Assembly: GCA_964457335.1 (NCBI GenBank) | Contig: CAYWGD010000015.1 | Location: 32,997 to 96,996, forward strand | Origin: CAJBVW01 sp964457335 | GTDB taxonomy: Bacteria > Myxococcota_A > UBA796 > SXON01 | Direction of reading: 5' to 3' | DNA length: 64,000 bases | Translations under genes and position numbers: made by a program | The notes under the pieces: generated by a model | The model's input: only the letters and a program-made list of their open reading frames with translations | Databases searched by the model: none | What the model was told of the DNA's origin: nothing | In this document: piece by piece, positions 33,516 to 41,116 of the stretch | How positions within the stretch are numbered: the first letter of the stretch is position 1 | How the letters are laid out: each line of letters opens with the position of its first letter

Positions 33516-33531
33516 GCCCCGACAGGGTAGC

Positions 33532-34992
33532 ATGTCCCGCGTACTTGCAGCCGAGGCTCCCTTCGTGTCGACCCCAACCGCCGCCGCGTCCGCCCGCGAG
33601 GTCCTCCTCGAGGCCGACGGCCTGGGCAAGCGCTTCGACATCTATCCCAACGATCGGAGCCGCTTCTTCGAGCTCGTCGGCAACCGCACGCACCACGTGG
33701 AGCACTGGGCGCTCCGGGGGCTCTCCTTCCAGGTCCGGCGCGGGCGCGCCTTCGGGGTCATCGGGTCGAACGGCGCGGGCAAGAGCACGCTGCTGCGGCT
33801 CCTCGCCGGCATCACCGAGCCCACCGAAGGGAGCGTGGGGGTGTACGGGCGCATGGCCACGCTGCTCGACCTCGGCGTCGGCTTCCACGACACGTTCACC
33901 GGCCGCGAGAACATCCAGCTCACCTGCTCGCTGCTCGGCATGGACCCCGCGCGCATCCAGGAGCGCATCCCCGAGATCATCCGCTTCGCCGAGCTCGGCG
34001 ACTTCATCGACTACCCGGTCCGCACCTACTCGACGGGCATGAACCTGCGGCTCGGCTTCTCGATCGCCATGCACGCGGACGCGGACATCCTGCTCATCGA
34101 CGAGGTCCTGGCGGTCGGCGACCAGTATTTCCAACGCAAGTGTGTGCGCCGCATCGAGCAGGCGGTGCGGGACGGGGCGACGCTCGTGCTCGTGTCGCAC
34201 GACCTGCACGCCGTGCGCTCGCTCTGCGACGAGGTCCTGTGGCTCGATCGCGGCCGGCCGCGGGTCGTGGGGCCGCCCCGCGAGGTCATCGAGCGCTACC
34301 TCGAGCTCGATCGCCTGCGCGTCGCGCCGCCGCCCCCCGACGCCCCGGTCCGCCCCGCCCTCCACCCCGTCCCCGGCGGCGTCGAGCGCGTCATCCCCCT
34401 GCCGTCCGCCCGGGTCTCCGAGGAGGATCCGGCCCTCCGCGAGGTCCTCGCCGTCGCCTGCGCGGTCCCGGGCGCGGGCGCGATCTTCGCGGAGCAGGCG
34501 GGCGACGCTCCCCACCAGGCCGACGGCGACCACATGCTCGTGGCCGGCACGGGCGAGGCGCGCATCCTCCGCGTGCAGCTCCTCGACGCCGCCGGGAACG
34601 AGCGCGAGCGCTTCCGGAACGGCGAGAGCCTCGTCGTCGCCGTCACCTTCAAGACGACCGAGCCCCTGGAGCGGCCGATCTTCGGCGTCGCCCTCTTCCG
34701 CTCGGACGGCGTCTACGTGTTCGGGCCGAACACCCGCTTCGACGGCGTGCTCGACGGCACCTGGCACGGCGTCTACACCTTCTTCGTCCACTACCCGTCG
34801 CTGCCGCTCCTCGCGGGCACCTACCGGGTCTCGGTCGCGATCTTCGACCAGGGGCACGTGAGCCCCCACGTCTGGCACAACCAGCTCTACAGCTTCGAGG
34901 TCGCCCAGGACGTCGAGGACCACGGCCTGGTCCGCATCCCGCACCGCTGGGGGATGCTCACCTGGCACGACGGCTCGCGGGGCTCGTCGTGA
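33532..34992 (+). CDS. ABC transporter ATPase of polysaccharide exporter (Wzt-like)
   Basis: A 486-residue protein. The ABC domain (about 20-250) has Walker A IGSNGAGKST near residue 80, a signature of the exporter type (YSTGMNLRLG) and Walker B ILLIDEVLAVGD with the following SHD histidine. The C-terminal region (about 330-480) resembles the Wzt carbohydrate-binding domain, with GEARILRVQLLDAAG and an NGESLVVAVTF strand. Such proteins energise export of undecaprenyl-linked O-antigen. No membrane partner (Wzm) is present within the window; only a glycosyltransferase follows, 19 bases on. A GTG at 33565 is an alternative start. Confidence 0.88.
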   Translation: MSRVLAAEAPFVSTPTAAASAREVLLEADGLGKRFDIYPNDRSRFFELVGNRTHHVEHWALRGLSFQVRRGRAFGVIGSNGAGKSTLLRLLAGITEPTEGSVGVYGRMATLLDLGVGFHDTFTGRENIQLTCSLLGMDPARIQERIPEIIRFAELGDFIDYPVRTYSTGMNLRLGFSIAMHADADILLIDEVLAVGDQYFQRKCVRRIEQAVRDGATLVLVSHDLHAVRSLCDEVLWLDRGRPRVVGPPREVIERYLELDRLRVAPPPPDAPVRPALHPVPGGVERVIPLPSARVSEEDPALREVLAVACAVPGAGAIFAEQAGDAPHQADGDHMLVAGTGEARILRVQLLDAAGNERERFRNGESLVVAVTFKTTEPLERPIFGVALFRSDGVYVFGPNTRFDGVLDGTWHGVYTFFVHYPSLPLLAGTYRVSVAIFDQGHVSPHVWHNQLYSFEVAQDVEDHGLVRIPHRWGMLTWHDGSRGSS

Positions 34993-35011
34993 TCGCGGCC
35001 TGGGGGCGCGC

Positions 35012-36229
35012 GTGAGCCGCATCGCGCTCGTCGGGGAGGGGCCGCTCCCCGGGCCGCGGGACGTCGACACGGCGTTCGCCCAGCTGCGCCTGCACCAGCT
35101 GTTCACCGCGCTGCGCGAGGACCACGAGGTGCACGTGCTGGACGCCCGCGGCGACGACGTGGGCGCCGCCCTCCGGGAGCTCCGCCCCGCCGCCGTCGTC
35201 ACCGCCGGCACGTACGCCCCTACGCGCGCCGCGCTTTCGCACGTCCGTGACGAGCCGCTCTGCGTCGACCTCCCCGGCGACCCCTTCGCCGACGCCCAGA
35301 TGGTCGCGGCGTTCGGCGGCGCCGACGAGGTGGCCGACGAGGCCCGCGCGGTCTTCGTGCCGGCGCTCCTGCGCGGGGATGTGTTCACGACCATCTCCGG
35401 CCCGAGCCGCCACGCGCTCATCGGCCAGCTCGGCCTCCTCGGGCGCACCGCGCGCACGCCGCTCGATCACGACTGGTCGCGCGTCGTGCCCGTCGCGTGG
35501 GAGTTCCCCGGGCTCGTCGAGGCGGCGCCCCGGGACCCCGGCGCCCCCGCCCGGGTGGCGCTCGTCGGCGGCTTCAACACCTGGCTCGACGACGAGACCC
35601 TCCTCGCCGGGCTCCTGCGCGCCATGGACCGCGCCCCGCTCGACGTCGACTGCATCGGCGGGCCCATCCCCGGCCACCACACGCTCGGCTTCGCGCGCTT
35701 CGCCGCCGGCGCGCGCGCCTCCCGCCACGCCGCGCGCTTCCACTTCCGCGAGCGGCTCCCCCCCGCGGAGCTCGCCCGCGCCCTCGCCGCGTGCACCGTG
35801 GGCGTCGTCGTCGACCGCGCCGGCTACGAGCCCGAGCTCGGCTCGCGCACGCGCCTCCTCCTCTACCTGCACCAGGGCCTCCCGGTCGTCGCGACCGCCC
35901 GTTGCGAGCTCGCCCGCGACCTGGCGCACGGCGGCTGGCTCCACGCCGTCCCGCCCGGCGACCCCGAGGCCCTCGCCGACGCGCTCTGCGCCCCCCGCGG
36001 CCCCCTCCCGGACCGCGGCCCCCTCCGCGCGCGCTTCTCCGTCGACGCGACCACCGCGGGCCTCCGCGCGTGGGCGACCCGGCCCACCCGCGCGCCCATC
36101 GCCGGCGACGCCAACGTGGTCCTCGCGCTCACCCGCGAGCGCGACCTGCTCCGCGACACGCTCGCCGAGGTGCGCGGCTCGCCCACCTGGCGCGCGCTCG
36201 ATCGCCTGCGCCGCCTCACCACGCGGTAG
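35012..36229 (+). CDS. glycosyltransferase, GT-B type
   Basis: A 405-residue cytoplasmic glycosyltransferase. The N-terminal Rossmann half begins SRIALVGEGPLPGPRDVD, and the C-terminal half has the sugar-nucleotide region ARVALVGGFNTW, HFRERLPPAELARAL and LGSRTRLLLYLHQGLPVV, as in GT4-like enzymes. No membrane helix is present. A GTG start at 35012 follows the ABC gene by 19 bases, so the pair likely acts in export or assembly of a surface glycan. Donor and acceptor cannot be told. Confidence 0.8.
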   Translation: MSRIALVGEGPLPGPRDVDTAFAQLRLHQLFTALREDHEVHVLDARGDDVGAALRELRPAAVVTAGTYAPTRAALSHVRDEPLCVDLPGDPFADAQMVAAFGGADEVADEARAVFVPALLRGDVFTTISGPSRHALIGQLGLLGRTARTPLDHDWSRVVPVAWEFPGLVEAAPRDPGAPARVALVGGFNTWLDDETLLAGLLRAMDRAPLDVDCIGGPIPGHHTLGFARFAAGARASRHAARFHFRERLPPAELARALAACTVGVVVDRAGYEPELGSRTRLLLYLHQGLPVVATARCELARDLAHGGWLHAVPPGDPEALADALCAPRGPLPDRGPLRARFSVDATTAGLRAWATRPTRAPIAGDANVVLALTRERDLLRDTLAEVRGSPTWRALDRLRRLTTR

Positions 36230-36254
36230 GTCCGGCGCGGCTCGAGCGGGATCT

Positions 36255-36282
36255 TCTTGGGACGGGGGGCGCCGCCCCCCGT
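36255..36282. repeat. GC-rich intergenic element, copy 1, with palindrome
   Basis: The motif TCTTGGGACGGGGGG (36255-36269) is joined to a perfect inverted repeat, ACGGGGGGC (36262-36270) and GCCCCCCGT (36274-36282), around a GCC loop. It follows the glycosyltransferase stop by 25 bases. The same motif, with G in place of A, occurs at 44800 and again at 63946. It could be a terminator without a U-tract or a small dispersed repeat. Confidence 0.45.
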
Positions 36283-36383
36283 AACGCCCCCCGCCCTCTC
36301 GTAGACGTGAGCCCCGGCGCCCGCCTTCCGGGCGTCGCGAACGTCCGGCCGGCGAGGGTTATGCCTCCTGGTACGAGGCCCCC

Positions 36384-37667
36384 GTGCACCACGTGATCGT
36401 CGGGAACAGCGTCGCCGGGATCGAGGCGGCGATCCTGCTGCGGAATCGCGACGCCGACGCCCGCATCACCGTCGTCTCCGCCGAGCACCCGCACTTCTTC
36501 GCGCGGACGGCGCTTTTGTACGTGTTCTGCGGGCAGCTCTCGCTGCGGGACACCGAGCCCTACGATCGCGGCCTCTACGAGCGGATGCGTTTCACGCGCG
36601 TGCAGGACCGCGTGGTGGGGCTCCGGCCCGAGGCCCGCGCCATCGACCTCGCGGGGGGCGGGAGCCTCTCCTACGACACGCTGCTGCTCGCCGTCGGCTC
36701 GGTCGCCCGCCCCCTCCCCTGGGCCGACGACGGCCCGGGGATCCACCGCTTCGTCACGCTCGACGACCTCCAGCGCCTCGACGCCGCCGCGCGCCCCGGC
36801 CAGGTCGCGGCCGTGGTCGGCGGCGGGCTGATCGGCGTCGAGGTCGCGGAGGTCCTCCACCAGCGCGGGCTCCACGTGCACTTCCTCGTCCGGGAGCCCT
36901 GGTACTTCCCGGTCGCGCTCGACGAGGCCGAGGCCGCCGTGGTCGCCGCGCACGTCCGCGGGCACGGCGTGGACGTGCGGCTCGACGCGCCGGTCTCCGA
37001 GATGGCGCGGGACGGGGCGCGCATCCGGCTCTCCCTGCCCGGCGAGTCGCTCCCCGTCGACCACGTCGTCGGGGCCATCGGCGTCGTCCCGAACACCGGG
37101 TTCCTCCGGGAAAGCGGCCTCGCCCTCGCGGACAACGGCGCCATCGAGGTCGACGACGCCCTCCGGAGCACGAACGCGCCCGGCGTGTGGGCCGCCGGCG
37201 ACTGCGCGAACGTCACCTGGATCGACGGGAGCCGCCGGCCCGAGCAGCTCTGGTACACCGCGCGCGACCAGGGCCGCGTCGCCGCGCGCTCCATGCTCGG
37301 CGACACGGTCGCCTACCGCCGGGGCACCTGGTACAACTCCGCGAAGTTCTTCGACATCGAGTACACGACGGCCGGCTGGATCCCCTACCCGCAGCGGCCG
37401 GCGCCCGGCTGGACGCCCCCGGGCTACCGCACCTGGTACCAGCACGTGCCCGGCACGGCCCTCACCCAGCGCATCGTGTGCAAGGACGAGCGCGTGGTCG
37501 GCTTCAACTGCCTCGGCAGCCGCTGGGACCACACCGTCTTCCTGCGCTGGATCCACGAGCGCCGCCCGCTCGGGTACGTGCTCGACCACATGCGGGAGGC
37601 CGCGTTCGACGAGGAGCTCTCGCCGCCGTTCCGCGTGCTCCCCACGGCCACCGTCACGGAGGGTTGA
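36384..37667 (+). CDS. FAD-dependent pyridine nucleotide-disulfide-type oxidoreductase
   Basis: A 427-residue flavoprotein. The N-terminal FAD-binding segment (HHVIVGNSVAGIEAAILL) lacks the third Gly of the classic GxGxxG. A second nucleotide-binding stretch, VAAVVGGGLIGVEVAEVL (about 139-156), should bind NAD(P)H. VWAAGDCAN (near 270) is the second FAD motif. No redox-active CxxxxC pair is seen. A GTG start is used. Its stop is immediately followed by the GTG of a membrane polyferredoxin, so it probably exchanges electrons with that protein. The substrate is unknown. Confidence 0.82.
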   Translation: MHHVIVGNSVAGIEAAILLRNRDADARITVVSAEHPHFFARTALLYVFCGQLSLRDTEPYDRGLYERMRFTRVQDRVVGLRPEARAIDLAGGGSLSYDTLLLAVGSVARPLPWADDGPGIHRFVTLDDLQRLDAAARPGQVAAVVGGGLIGVEVAEVLHQRGLHVHFLVREPWYFPVALDEAEAAVVAAHVRGHGVDVRLDAPVSEMARDGARIRLSLPGESLPVDHVVGAIGVVPNTGFLRESGLALADNGAIEVDDALRSTNAPGVWAAGDCANVTWIDGSRRPEQLWYTARDQGRVAARSMLGDTVAYRRGTWYNSAKFFDIEYTTAGWIPYPQRPAPGWTPPGYRTWYQHVPGTALTQRIVCKDERVVGFNCLGSRWDHTVFLRWIHERRPLGYVLDHMREAAFDEELSPPFRVLPTATVTEG

Positions 37668-38762
37668 GTGCAGTCCGGGCTCCTCACCACCTACCGCTCC
37701 CCCTCCCGCACGCGCGGCTGGATCGCCTGGCTCGTGAGCGCGGCACTGTTCGCGTTCTACCTGCTCCTCTACCTGCCCGGCTCCGCGTACACCCCGGGCT
37801 TCCCGGACGTGCTCACGCCGATCGCCACCGCGCTGCACCTGCCGTCGAAGTGGTTCCTCTACGGCGCGCTCTACAGCCTCGGCATGGTGGTCGGCGGCTG
37901 GTTCATGCTCCGGAAGCACGGCAACAGCCGCTACCACCGGGTGCGCACCTACACGCTCGTGGCCGTGCAGATCGGGCTCGCCTTCTCGCTGCCGCTCGTG
38001 CTCAACGTGCTGGGCCGGCCCGAGTACTACCTGAGCTACGTCTGGCCGCTCTCGTACGACAAGCTCTTCCCCGACACGCTCGCGAAGATGCCCGTGTACC
38101 TCGCCGCGTACTTCGTGGTCGCGTCGCTCGTGGCCTTCCCGCTCCTCGCCTACTTCAAGGGGAAGCGCTTCTACTGCTCGTGGATCTGCGGCTGCGGGGG
38201 GCTGGCGGAGACCTTCGGGGACCCCTGGCGCCACCTCTCCGACAAGTCCGACCGGGCCTGGCGGATCGAGCAGGTCACGGTCCACTCGGTGCTGGCGCTC
38301 GTGCTCGTCACCACGGGCCTCGTCGTCGCCAAGGCGGCCGGCGCCGCGCAGGACGGCGCCGTGCACGTCCTCGCGAACCACGCGAGCAGCTTCTACGGCT
38401 TCTTCGTCGGCGCGATCTTCTCCGGGGTGCTGGGCGTGGGCCTCTACCCCTTGATGGGCACCCGCGTGTGGTGCCGCTTCGGCTGCCCCATGGCCGCGAT
38501 GCTCGGGATCGTCCAGAAGTTCGGCCGCTTCCGGATCACCACCAAGAAGGACATGTGCATCAGCTGCGGGAACTGCAGCACCTACTGCGAGATGGGCATC
38601 GACGTACGCGCGTACGCCATGCAGAACCGGGACATCAAGCGCGCCAGCTGCGTCGGCTGCGGGATGTGCGCGCACGTCTGCCCGCGCGGCGTGCTCAAGC
38701 TCGAGACCAGACGCGACGCGGGCCCGGGCGAGCCCGTGCAGGTGTGGACGGTGGACCTGTGA
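37668..38762 (+). CDS. membrane polyferredoxin (NosR/NapH/CcoG-like)
   Basis: A 364-residue protein with about six transmembrane helices in residues 15-290 and a C-terminal pair of [4Fe-4S] clusters: CISCGNCSTYC (about 298-308) and CVGCGMCAHVC (about 329-339). Additional conserved cysteines lie in YCSWICGCGG and WCRFGCPM, typical of the NapH/NosR/CcoG group that passes electrons across or along the membrane. It begins directly after the FAD oxidoreductase stop. A transmembrane electron-relay pair is the likely function; the terminal acceptor is not visible. Confidence 0.85.
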   Translation: MQSGLLTTYRSPSRTRGWIAWLVSAALFAFYLLLYLPGSAYTPGFPDVLTPIATALHLPSKWFLYGALYSLGMVVGGWFMLRKHGNSRYHRVRTYTLVAVQIGLAFSLPLVLNVLGRPEYYLSYVWPLSYDKLFPDTLAKMPVYLAAYFVVASLVAFPLLAYFKGKRFYCSWICGCGGLAETFGDPWRHLSDKSDRAWRIEQVTVHSVLALVLVTTGLVVAKAAGAAQDGAVHVLANHASSFYGFFVGAIFSGVLGVGLYPLMGTRVWCRFGCPMAAMLGIVQKFGRFRITTKKDMCISCGNCSTYCEMGIDVRAYAMQNRDIKRASCVGCGMCAHVCPRGVLKLETRRDAGPGEPVQVWTVDL

Positions 38763-38891
38763 GACTCGCGGGCGGGTGACGCGCGGACCGATCGCGGCGT
38801 CGGCGCGCCGGGGCGCTCGGGTCAGGGGAACGCAGATTTTTGACTTCTCTCCGGCTCGTCCCGGCCGCATTGTGGGGTTCGAGGTCACCCC

Positions 38892-39194
38892 ATGTCGAGG
38901 TCCGCCGCCCAGCTCGCGAACGTCGTGGTGCTCCACCCCGACATCCCGCCCCTCTCCCGGCGGGACCGCGCCCGGCTGGAGATGATCGAGCTGCTCCGCG
39001 ACCTCGACCCCGCCTCGCAGCGGGTGATCGTCGACCAGCTCCTGCAGATGCACGCGCGCATCCGGCGCCACACGCCCACCGCCGCGCTGGTCCGCGGGGA
39101 CCGGGGCCGCGTGGCCTGGCGCCAGGGCCGGGGGCCGCGCTGGCTCGTCGCGCCGGAGTCCCGGCGCTGGCTGTACCAGCGCGCGAACGGCTGA
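38892..39194 (+). CDS. small hypothetical protein
   Basis: A 100-residue basic, soluble protein, without signal or membrane segment. The middle is predicted helical (RRDRARLEMIELLRDLD, then RVIVDQLLQMHARI), and the C-terminus is Arg/Trp-rich (RWLVAPESRRWLYQR). No family is recognised. It follows the polyferredoxin gene after 129 bases and is followed by a hairpin with a short T-run, so it seems to be a separate unit. The reading frame has GC-rich third positions, as expected for a real gene. Confidence 0.55.
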   Translation: MSRSAAQLANVVVLHPDIPPLSRRDRARLEMIELLRDLDPASQRVIVDQLLQMHARIRRHTPTAALVRGDRGRVAWRQGRGPRWLVAPESRRWLYQRANG

Positions 39195-39213
39195 GGACCC
39201 GGCCCGCGTAGCC

Positions 39214-39235
39214 GCCCCCCCGAACGGGGGGCTTT
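39214..39235 (+). terminator. hairpin terminator candidate
   Basis: GCCCCCC (39214-39220) pairs with GGGGGGC (39226-39232) around CGAAC, followed by TTT. It lies 20 bases after the small hypothetical gene stop and 44 bases before the next start. The U-tract is short. Confidence 0.5.
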
Positions 39236-39247
39236 GCTGGGCCTCCG

Positions 39248-39263
39248 AAAAAAGATAGAGGTT
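39248..39263 (+). promoter_or_regulatory. A-rich element shared with the diheme cytochrome gene (copy 1)
   Basis: AAAAAAGATAGAGGTT lies 15 bases before the MEDS-protein start, just ahead of its GGAG. A near-identical AAAAAGATACAGGTT is at 42518-42532 upstream of the diheme cytochrome gene. In a genome this GC-rich, two such intergenic matches suggest a common regulatory site or leader element. Distances to the start codon differ (15 and 67 bases), so a fixed promoter box is not certain. Confidence 0.35.
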
Positions 39264-39278
39264 CTCACGGAGTAATCC

Positions 39279-40295
39279 GTGAAGCACCCGTCTCGCCTTC
39301 TGAGCGATCTCGAGCGCGCCGTGGCCGCGGTCCGCGCCGAGCATCCCGGGGTTCCCATCGTGATCCTGGGTGAGGAACCCGCCCCGCCCGCCGACCGCGC
39401 CGCGCCCGAGCGCCCGATGTGCCGGCCCGACGCAGGGCGCGCCCCCGCCGTGGCGGTCCGCGCCCCACGCGGAAGGGTGGGCTCGTCGCGCTCCTCGCCC
39501 CGCGCGACCGACGTCGCGCGCCACGCGGTCCACCTCTACTCCCACGACGCCGCGCTCGTGGAGGCCGTGGGCGCGTACCTGCGCGACGGCCTCGCCGCCG
39601 GGGAGGGCGCGGTGATCGTCGCCGCCCGCCCGCACTGGGAAGGGGTTCGCGCTCGCCTCCTCGAAGACGGGCTCGACGTCTCCTGGCTCCTCTGCCGCGG
39701 GCGGCTCCACGTGCTCGAGTCGGCGGCGACCCTCGACCGGCTCCTCGTGGAGGGGGTCCTGTCCCCCGCGGCCTTCGCGCGCGTGGTGCTCCCCGTCCTG
39801 CACGCCGCCCGCGGCGCGTCGCCGGCGCGGCGCGTCCGCGTGTACGGCGAGATGGTGGACGACGCCTGGACCCGCGGCCGCTTCGACACCGCCGCGGCGC
39901 TCGAGGCCACCTGGAACGACGCGCTCCTCGACCCGTCCCTCCGCCTCCTCTGCGGCTACCGCGCCGACGTCGGGGCCACGGCCGTGCCGAACGGCGCGTT
40001 CGCCCAGCTCGCCTGCGCGCACGGGCACGTCTCCATCGAGCCCGGGCCCTCGCGCGCGGCGGTCGCGCGCGCCATCCACGAGATCCTGAGCCCCACCCAC
40101 GCCGCGATGCTCTGCGTGGTGGTGGACGCCGACCACGCGGGCCCGCACGCCCGGGGCGACGTCCTCGAGCGCCAGGTGCTCTGGCTCCGCGTCCACATGC
40201 CCCGCACCGCCGAGAAGGTCCTCGGCCGCGCGCGCGAGCTCCAGTCCACGCCGGCCCTCGCGGAGGCGCAGCCCGCTACCGGATCACCCGCATAG
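39279..40295 (+). CDS. MEDS-domain (DcmR-like sensory) protein
   Basis: A 338-residue protein. After a variable N-terminal 80 residues, a MEDS-type domain runs from about 84 to 255: it starts HAVHLYSHDAALVEAVGAYL, contains EGAVIVAARPHWEG, and later has RVRVYGEMVDDAWTRG and WNDALLDPSLRLLCGY. MEDS domains sense hydrocarbon derivatives or ligands in DcmR-type regulators and act in two-component contexts. No kinase, receiver or DNA-binding domain is attached. The C-terminal 80 residues are of unknown nature. It starts with GTG, with GGAG upstream. Confidence 0.8.
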   Translation: MKHPSRLLSDLERAVAAVRAEHPGVPIVILGEEPAPPADRAAPERPMCRPDAGRAPAVAVRAPRGRVGSSRSSPRATDVARHAVHLYSHDAALVEAVGAYLRDGLAAGEGAVIVAARPHWEGVRARLLEDGLDVSWLLCRGRLHVLESAATLDRLLVEGVLSPAAFARVVLPVLHAARGASPARRVRVYGEMVDDAWTRGRFDTAAALEATWNDALLDPSLRLLCGYRADVGATAVPNGAFAQLACAHGHVSIEPGPSRAAVARAIHEILSPTHAAMLCVVVDADHAGPHARGDVLERQVLWLRVHMPRTAEKVLGRARELQSTPALAEAQPATGSPA

Positions 40296-40325
40296 CAGGC
40301 CACCATCCGGGGCCTACCCTCCCTC

Positions 40326-40503
40326 GGCGCGCGCAGGCGGGGTGGGGGCCCTTCCCCTTCCGCGGGCCCTGCCCCCCTCCGCGCGCCTTGCTCGCGGGGA
40401 AACCGTGATCAAGCTTGGGGTAGGGCGGCCCTCGGGGGGACGCCGAGCACGTGAGCCCTCTACGTGATGGTGCCTGGCTCGGTGGCGGGGGCCGCCCTAC
40501 CTC
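40326..40503. repeat. strongly structured convergent intergenic region
   Basis: Two long imperfect hairpins lie back to back. The first pairs GGCGCGCG near 40326 with CGCGCGCC near 40380, and inside it a G-rich arm with GGGCCCTGCCCCCC. The second has a perfect 13-bp stem (GGTAGGGCGGCCC at 40419-40431 with GGGCCGCCCTACC at 40489-40501). Within its loop are a CCGAGC/GCTCGG stem (40443-40448 with 40477-40482) and a CACGT/ACGTG hairpin (40448-40452 with 40462-40466, sharing base 40448 with that stem). Adjacent genes converge here. It may be a bidirectional terminator or a structured RNA; no U-tract is present. Confidence 0.4.
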
Positions 40504-40533
40504 CGCTCGCGACGCGGACCGACGGCCCGCGGG

Positions 40534-41064
40534 TCAGAAGACGATCTCGGCCCCGATCCCCGCCCCGCCGCGCACGATCTCGTCGCCCGGGTTGTAGATG
40601 AGGTACTGCCCGTGCACCCGCACCATGTCGGTGATGCGGAAGCCGAGGCGCAGCTCGTCCTCGGTGAGCCGGTCCTCCAGGGGGCCGGCGAAGCCGTCCA
40701 CGTGCCGGTAGGAGCCGAACACGCGCCCGATCCGGACGCCGAACAGCACCTCGGCGCCGGCGGTGGGCCGCCCGATCATGGACAGCTCGGAGAGGTCGCC
40801 CGTGCCGCCGAGGAAGAGCCCCAACTTGAGGTCCACGCCCTCGCCCGCGCCGAACACGTCGAAGCCGACGCCCGCGCGGCCGATCCAGGCGCCCGTCGGA
40901 TCGACGCGGGCCACCGCGCCGATGTAGCCGTCCTTCTCGCCGTCCACGCGCCCGCGTACGTCGAACGCGACGGTGCTCGGCATGATCTGGGAGTTCGCCT
41001 CCACGTGGTACTCGGGCGCGGCGGCGGCTTCGGGGGACGACACGAGGGCAAGGGCGAGCAGCAT
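40534..41064 (-). CDS. secreted hypothetical protein, beta-rich
   Basis: A 176-residue exported protein. A short hydrophobic N-terminus (MLLALALVSSPEAAAA) acts as signal. The mature region alternates charged and hydrophobic residues (for example VGFDVFGAGEGVDLKLGLFL and ELRLGFRITDMVRVHGQYLIY) and ends in Phe (IVF), as outer-membrane beta-barrel proteins do. The start at 41064 has GGAG upstream and is preferred over 41091. No family is recognised. A small outer-membrane barrel is inference. Confidence 0.68.
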   Translation of the reverse strand: MLLALALVSSPEAAAAPEYHVEANSQIMPSTVAFDVRGRVDGEKDGYIGAVARVDPTGAWIGRAGVGFDVFGAGEGVDLKLGLFLGGTGDLSELSMIGRPTAGAEVLFGVRIGRVFGSYRHVDGFAGPLEDRLTEDELRLGFRITDMVRVHGQYLIYNPGDEIVRGGAGIGAEIVF

Positions 41065-41116
41065 CGGGGGCCTCTCCTTCCCCTTCGACACCGGAGCCCG
41101 GCCGGAGCGTTACCGC

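Noticed and set aside
36216..40196. A 1326-codon minus-strand frame
   Set aside because: It lies opposite four real genes with motifs (FAD oxidoreductase, polyferredoxin, small hypothetical, MEDS); its composition is antisense-like.
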